Part shown: positions 59,567 to 64,000 of the stretch, piece by piece
How positions within the stretch are numbered: the stretch's first letter is position 1
Layout: each line of letters opens with the position of its first letter
Assembly (NCBI RefSeq): GCF_026898095.1
Contig: NZ_CP114015.1
Location: 3,596,001-3,660,000, forward strand
Length of the DNA stretch: 64,000 bases
Direction: 5' to 3'
Source of the DNA: Arthrobacter sp. ATA002
Lineage (GTDB): Bacteria; Actinomycetota; Actinomycetes; Actinomycetales; Micrococcaceae
Program-made: the position numbers and the translations under genes
The notes under the pieces: model-generated
Told to the model about the DNA's origin: nothing
Databases searched by the model: none
Seen by the model: only the letters and a program-made list of their open reading frames with translations

Positions 59567-59792
59567 TGAGCCGGTCCGCCGCCCGGGGCAGCTCCTGCAG
59601 ACGGAGCAGGCTGCCCGCCGGCTCCCGGAACGCGCAGTCACGCCCCCAGTCCTGGTCCAAGGTTTCTGGACCACATCCGCTCCCCCGGCTGTGCTGCGGC
59701 AAACAACAGGCCGGCGCTCCCCTCTTCCTGCTGGGTCTGGAGATCCTGGGGCAGGATAGTGTCCTGCGGCCCTACCCGAAGGGCCGCCCCGG

Positions 59793-60874
59793 ATGAACAG
59801 GAACGGCATGGACCGCGATACTGCGCAGGCGTACTTGGACCACTTGGAGCAAAAGGCACAAGCAGAACTTCCTGACTATGTGTACGGGTATTTCGCCGGG
59901 GCGTCCGGCGGCGGCGAGTCGGTCCGGGACGCAGCAGCACAGTGGGATGCCGTGCGGTTCCGGCCGCGGGCGTTCACCCGCACGTCCTCGCGGCTGACGG
60001 AAACCTCGGTCCTGGGCCTGCCGCTGCGGACGCCGGTACTGGCTGCTCCGATGGCCCAGCAGAACGCGGCCACGCCCTGGCCGAACTCGCGACGGCCCGG
60101 GCTGTCCGCCGCGCCGGCTCGCTGCTGGGCGTTTCCACCAACACTTCGGTTCCGTTCGCCAAGATAGCGGCGGAAGACGTCCCGTGGTGGTTTCAGGTGT
60201 ACGTCACGAAGGACAAGGGACTGTCCGACGCACTGGTCCAGCGGGCTGCGGCCGCCGGCGCGAAGGCACTGATCCTCACGGTGGACGCGACGCGGCTGGC
60301 CGCGGGTGAGCTGGTTATTGATCCGCTGTTATGGCCCGAGTCGCCAGGGAAGAAGAGGCTCGGCAACCTGCTTGACGAGGACCTGTCCGGGCTTCCCGCC
60401 GATGCTGCCCAAGGGGCTGAGGACCTGACCCTGGACATCATTGAGGAACTGCGGGAACGGTCCGGTCTTGAGGTCGTGGTTAAGGGCATTCTGCGGGCTG
60501 ATGACGCCCGCAGGGCCGTGGATGCGGGGGCCGCCGGCGTCCTGGTTTCCACGCACGGCGGCCGGCGGCTTGGCCGGTCCGTGACCTCGGTCCAGGCGTT
60601 GCCCGAAGTGGTCCAGGCTGTCGGCGGCGACTGCGAGGTTTATGTGGACAGCGGCATCCGCACCGGGGACCATGTGGCAGCTGCGCTGGCGATGGGCGCG
60701 CGGGCTGTTTTCGTGGGGCGGCCGGTGATGTGGGGGCTGGCTGCGGAGGGCGAAGACGGTGCAGCCGGCGTTCTCGCGCACCTCACCGAGGATCTGCGGG
60801 TGACCATGTCCGGGATTGGCGCCGACGGCGTCCCGGACATCACTGCGGACCTGCTGCACGCTCCGGGCGCATAA
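59793..60874 (+). CDS. FMN-dependent alpha-hydroxy-acid oxidase/dehydrogenase (frameshifted)
   Basis: TIM-barrel flavoenzyme related to lactate monooxygenase/glycolate oxidase. N-terminal part AELPDYVYGYFAGASGGGES and FRPRAFTRTS, then a break near 60066-60071 after PMAQQNAA; the rest (HALAELATARAVRRAGSLLG, VLVSTHGGRRLGRS with catalytic His, YVDSGIRTGDHVAAALAMGA) is in the next frame. One extra base gives 360 residues. ATG 59793 or 59808 (AGGA upstream) could be the start. Substrate likely a 2-hydroxy acid such as lactate. Confidence 0.85.
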
Positions 60875-60899
60875 ACCCGCCGAAGACCCGGCCCGGCAA

Positions 60900-61562
60900 T
60901 CAGTTGGAGCCGGCGGTTTCCTTCCAGCTCCAACCGGCTGCCGGCCGGCCCCGCCCGGCCGGCGCCGCCGCAGCCTCCGTTTTGGCCAGCAGCGGACTCT
61001 TGGCCAGATCCCGGCCGAGGTTGCTGGTAACCGGCTCCGGCCGGCCCGCCGCGGCGGCAAGCTCACGCGCGAGGCGCGCCGCTGAAGCGGTGGTGAACCG
61101 GTCCCCCAGCAGCGCCCGGGTCAGCGCGGCGTCGATCCACAGAGCATCCAGGACGGCGGCTGCCGTCCTGGCGATGATCGCGTCATGGTCGAAGGGGAGG
61201 CCCGTGGCGTCGGCGGCCCGCACCAGGTGTGTCCCCTTCTCCGCGCCGGCTGTGCCCGGATCCAGGACGACCGCGTGGACGATGGAAAGTGTGGGTCCGC
61301 GCGGATCCCGGTCGGGGTTGTCGAACACCCCCGCCCCGGTGATGCTGCGGATTGCGTCCCGGTCAATTCCCGCCTTGGTTGCCAGGGCGCGCACCGCAGC
61401 TTCGGCCAGGAGTTCGTTAGCGGACAGCAGGACACCGGGCAGCGCCGCCCGCCCCCGGAACGGCTCGTAGAGACGGTCCGCGAGGACCACGCTCAGGACA
61501 CCGTCCCGAAACAGGAAGGGGACGGTGTCGATCGAGACGAGCGGCTGCTGCGGGAGGGTCAT
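60900..61562 (-). CDS. NUDIX-domain transcriptional regulator, NrtR-like
   Basis: 220 residues. The NUDIX-like N-terminal domain (FLFRDGVLSVVLADRLYEPF ... ALPGVLLSANELLAEAAV) has a degenerate NUDIX box: the REUxEE glutamates are replaced (RALATKAG), as in NrtR. A C-terminal segment (DRFTTASAARLARELAAAAG, then GRGRPAAGWSW) matches the winged-helix part of NrtR with its GRPA-like ending. NrtR represses NAD-salvage genes and senses ADP-ribose. Its ATG overlaps the nadV stop (ATGA), so it is coupled to the operon it is predicted to control. Confidence 0.75.
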   Translation of the reverse strand: MTLPQQPLVSIDTVPFLFRDGVLSVVLADRLYEPFRGRAALPGVLLSANELLAEAAVRALATKAGIDRDAIRSITGAGVFDNPDRDPRGPTLSIVHAVVLDPGTAGAEKGTHLVRAADATGLPFDHDAIIARTAAAVLDALWIDAALTRALLGDRFTTASAARLARELAAAAGRPEPVTSNLGRDLAKSPLLAKTEAAAAPAGRGRPAAGWSWKETAGSN

Positions 61563-63124
61563 ACTGCGATGTTACCGAGCACCGCCCGCACGTCGGCAAA
61601 GGACTGGCGGCGCAGGAACTGTCCGTTGGCCCAGACCGGCTGGAGCATCGAATCGGCCTCCTGCCCGGCGGTGGCCCGTTCGATGAGCTTCAGTTCTCCG
61701 TCCGCGCCCCGGGTGACGGCCAGGCGCCCGGTGGCTGAGCGCTTGGACCCCTTGGCCGTGACGGGGTCCTTGAACACGTTGCGGCCCTCTCCGTTGACCT
61801 CGATGTAGGTGACCTTGACCGCGGAGGAGAAGGTGTCCCGGGTGACGTACTGGTAAGTGAACGATCCGGCGCCCAGCACGATGTTCTCGGAGGCGTAGCC
61901 CATCCCTTCCAGTCGGGCCGTGATGTCGGCGGCACGCTCGGGCGTGATGGAGTCCCCGTACATGACCCGCACATTGTTCAGGACCTTGTATCCGGCACGG
62001 TTGAGGGTGGATCCGAATTCGGCCTCCAGCAGGGCGGCGACGCCAAAGTAGGCCGGGTCGGTCTCCATCGTCGCGGCCTCCCGCCCTGCGCCGGAAACCC
62101 CGGCGCCGGTGCGCTCACCGCAGACGATGTCGGCCGGGTCTCCGGAGTCGGGGCGGATAACGACGTTGCCGTCGCGGGCGGTAATGATGTCCTTCAGGCC
62201 CGGCAGGACGACCTGCAGGACATGCCACAGGTCGTAGCCGTCGGAGACCAGGGAGATGTTGCCCGTCGGATTGCCTTCGAGGATGTGGCGGAAGGTTTCG
62301 GCCTCTCCGTCCTGGCCGCCGGCGCACATCACGGCGTGTTCACTGGCGGGGATGGAACCGAGGATTTGCCCGTTTTCCGCGCCGAAGGAGGAGTTGTAGT
62401 ACCGGCGGACGAAGTCCGCGGAGCCGAGCGAATCCGAGCCTTTGAAGGAGAGCAGGTGACCGGCGCCGGAAGCGGCTGCGGCTTCGATCCCGGGCATCCC
62501 CCGGAAGGAAAAGTCGTGGAGCTGCCAGTCCACAAAGGCAGGGTCCGTGCCCGTCCGGGCGGCCGCCGTGTCCAGGATGCCGCGGTATTTGTCGGCGATG
62601 GTCGCCGCGGTGGAGGGCTGCCAGATGGAGGCCGAAAGGGCGGTCTCGATGTAGTTGACCAGCCAGAAGAATTCGGGCTCGGTGGATTCGACCGTCACCG
62701 ACGGGACCAGCAGCGGCACCCGGGTGCCTTCGGGAAGGGCCCGGAAGATCAGCGGCAGGTACCCGCGGCGGTGCAGGGCGCGGATGTGGCCGGTGCCGAT
62801 GGTGTTCGGGCCGAGGATGTTGTTGAGGCCGGCCTGGTATTCGGCGACGGCTTCGTCTTCGTCGGCGGCGAAGAACGGTGCGAAGGCCTCGATGCAGTAC
62901 TTCTGCAGGAAAGCCTGGAGACCGAAGTGCACCACGTGGTCCACGCCTGCAAGCCGGGAGCCGCGGTTGGTGAAGTTGGAGAGGACCCTGGTGGTGCCGG
63001 CGGGGTACATGTGGATGTGGCCGAGCTTGTAGGCGTCGGTCTGGAAGAGGGCCGCGGTGACGCTGGCGGTGGTGGCGGTGGCGGCTGCGGGGGCGATGGT
63101 GGCTGCGGGGGCGATGGTGGTCAT
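61559..63124 (-). CDS. nadV: Nicotinamide phosphoribosyltransferase
   Basis: 521 residues, NAMPT/NadV. Converts nicotinamide and PRPP to NMN, the first step of NAD salvage. Start MTTIAPAATIAPAAATA at 63124, a low-complexity leader before FQTDAYKLGHIHMYP. Conserved: NFTNRGSRL, YRxxLD-like KYRGILDTAA, HDFSFRGMPGIEAA, VVIRPDSGDPADIV (PRPP-binding) and ENIVLGAGSFTYQY. Bounded by prs (47 bp upstream) and the NrtR-like gene. Confidence 0.93.
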   Translation of the reverse strand: MTTIAPAATIAPAAATATTASVTAALFQTDAYKLGHIHMYPAGTTRVLSNFTNRGSRLAGVDHVVHFGLQAFLQKYCIEAFAPFFAADEDEAVAEYQAGLNNILGPNTIGTGHIRALHRRGYLPLIFRALPEGTRVPLLVPSVTVESTEPEFFWLVNYIETALSASIWQPSTAATIADKYRGILDTAAARTGTDPAFVDWQLHDFSFRGMPGIEAAAASGAGHLLSFKGSDSLGSADFVRRYYNSSFGAENGQILGSIPASEHAVMCAGGQDGEAETFRHILEGNPTGNISLVSDGYDLWHVLQVVLPGLKDIITARDGNVVIRPDSGDPADIVCGERTGAGVSGAGREAATMETDPAYFGVAALLEAEFGSTLNRAGYKVLNNVRVMYGDSITPERAADITARLEGMGYASENIVLGAGSFTYQYVTRDTFSSAVKVTYIEVNGEGRNVFKDPVTAKGSKRSATGRLAVTRGADGELKLIERATAGQEADSMLQPVWANGQFLRRQSFADVRAVLGNIAV

Positions 63125-63171
63125 GGTCGGCTCCTTGAACGGGCGGGAAATGGTGGGCGGGGCGGGAGAGA

Positions 63172-63986
63172 TTAGATGAGGTGGGAGAGCAGGGGCGTAA
63201 TGCGCGCAGCCACGGCGGGGTTGGACGCTCCGGGGTGGGAGTCGGTGGTGTAGACGGTGCCGAAGGCTTCGGTAAGCCGGCCGGCGCTGCCGGAGAAGAC
63301 GCCGTGGCTGACCCACAGGTCCAGGCGTTCCGGGCCGAGGCCGGTGGCAGCGGCCAGGCCCAGGAACGTTCCGCCGCCGTCGCAAATGTCATCGACGACG
63401 AGGAAGCGCCCTTCGTCGGGCAGCTCCTCGCAGGTGAAGCCGGAAAGTTCGCCCGTGAGGAAATCGCGGTGCTTGGCCGCGTGAAAAAGCGGCAGGCCCA
63501 GGGCCTTGGCGGCGACGGCGGTGCGCGCTTTCGCGCCTTCGTCGGGGCAGATGACGCCGGCGTACCCGGGCCGTGCTTTTTGACGGCACGGGCAATGACG
63601 GCTTCGGGGCCGACCACCGTGAGGTTGTTGACCAGCGCGGGCATGACGGGTGAGTGCGGGTCGAAGCAGATGACCTCGTCGGCGTTCATGGCGTTGATCA
63701 GGTTCGCGTAAACCCTGGCGCCGAACGGATTGCCGCGGTCCTGGCGTGCACCGGGCAGGTACGGAATGACTGCCTTCACGCTGTGGCCGCCCTGGTGGGC
63801 GTAGTCGATCCACATGGCCGCACGCAGATACTCGTTGGCGTCGGCGCCGGTGAGGTAGAGGTACCGGGGAATTTCGTTCCCGGCAGCATCAGTTTTGATG
63901 TGCGCTTCCCCGGCGGGGAACGTCATTGCCGTAGCTGCCGAGTGGACGGTGAAACCCTGCGGGACCTGAGCGAATGTTGTGAGCAT
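63172..63986 (-). CDS. prs: Ribose-phosphate pyrophosphokinase-like protein (frameshifted)
   Basis: Provides PRPP for the adjacent nadV. N-terminal part (YLPGARQDRGNPFGARVYAN, ICFDPHSPVMPALVNNLTVV) ends in a shift near 63565-63567; the rest (PDEGAKARTAVAAKALGLPL, RFLVVDDICDGGGTFLGLAA with the PRPP loop DDICDGGGT) follows in the next frame. Repair gives 271 residues, shorter than the housekeeping Prs (about 320), as usual for nadV-linked forms. First gene of the prs-nadV-NrtR operon; its promoter lies beyond the window end. Confidence 0.85.
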
Positions 63987-64000
63987 GCCCCCACTATACA

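Noticed and set aside
61559..63986. Prophage remnant, because nadV-prs pairs occur in phages
   Set aside because: No structural, integrase or lysis genes are near, the base composition matches the chromosome, and a NrtR-like regulator completes a normal bacterial operon.

Overview
This is a high-GC chromosomal segment from an actinobacterium of the Micrococcaceae, most like Arthrobacter sensu lato. The basis is base composition, GTG/TTG starts, a DtxR/IdeR-type iron regulator, DUF3027 and DUF3263 genes, a CIRCE-controlled groEL without groES, a PhoP-like two-component pair and actinobacterial c-di-AMP riboswitches upstream of secreted wall hydrolases. It is mostly core chromosome. One insertion sequence of the IS110 family is present. 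I recognised no rRNA, tRNA, CRISPR array, prophage or large biosynthetic cluster.

Layout. 0-3 kb: three secreted wall hydrolases on the minus strand (two NlpC/P60, one M23) behind two ydaO-type c-di-AMP riboswitches. 3-8 kb: an IdeR-like regulator divergent from serC, an EntS-like MFS pump, DUF3027 plus a cold-shock protein, and a small membrane protein. 8-14.5 kb: a helicase-associated protein coupled to a bacterial XPB helicase, then a PhoP/PhoR-like pair. 14.5-21 kb: an orphan WXG100 protein followed by an 18-bp tandem array, groEL, cspA, a LytR_C protein, DUF3263, a solute-binding lipoprotein coupled to a CDF transporter, and ung. 21-30 kb: a siderophore-interacting reductase, a ThrE exporter, a Fem-type transferase, a luciferase-like enzyme, an MFS protein with a C-terminal ABM-like domain, a CHAD protein and an aldo/keto reductase. 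30-37.3 kb: a maltose/alpha-glucoside locus (binding protein, MalF, MalG, GH13 glucosidase, LacI regulator) with LacI-type operators; no ATPase gene is present. 37-42 kb: DoxX, a coiled-coil protein, DUF1540, an acyl-CoA synthetase, an HNH nuclease and an S4 protein. 42.2-43.7 kb: an IS110 element whose left non-coding end folds like a bridge RNA. 43.7-57 kb: a CynX-type MFS, a CoA-transferase, DUF1684, YqeY, Pth2, a GH38 mannosidase, a Cds1-like desulfhydrase, a winged-helix/membrane-protein pair with a perfect operator, and a patatin with a small partner gene. 57-64 kb: gap divergent from a ROK regulator across a 21-bp palindrome, an FMN hydroxyacid oxidase, and a prs-nadV-NrtR-like NAD-salvage operon.

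Many genes here (helicase-associated protein, histidine kinase, ung, SIP, thrE, the binding protein, alpha-glucosidase, cynX, mannosidase, a 75-aa gene, hydroxyacid oxidase, prs) are broken by reading-frame shifts. Every shift I could place is restored by adding a missing base, usually in a short homopolymer, and the repaired genes then have family-typical lengths. I therefore treat them as probable under-called bases in the assembly, not as decayed genes; they are annotated over their full inferred extent.
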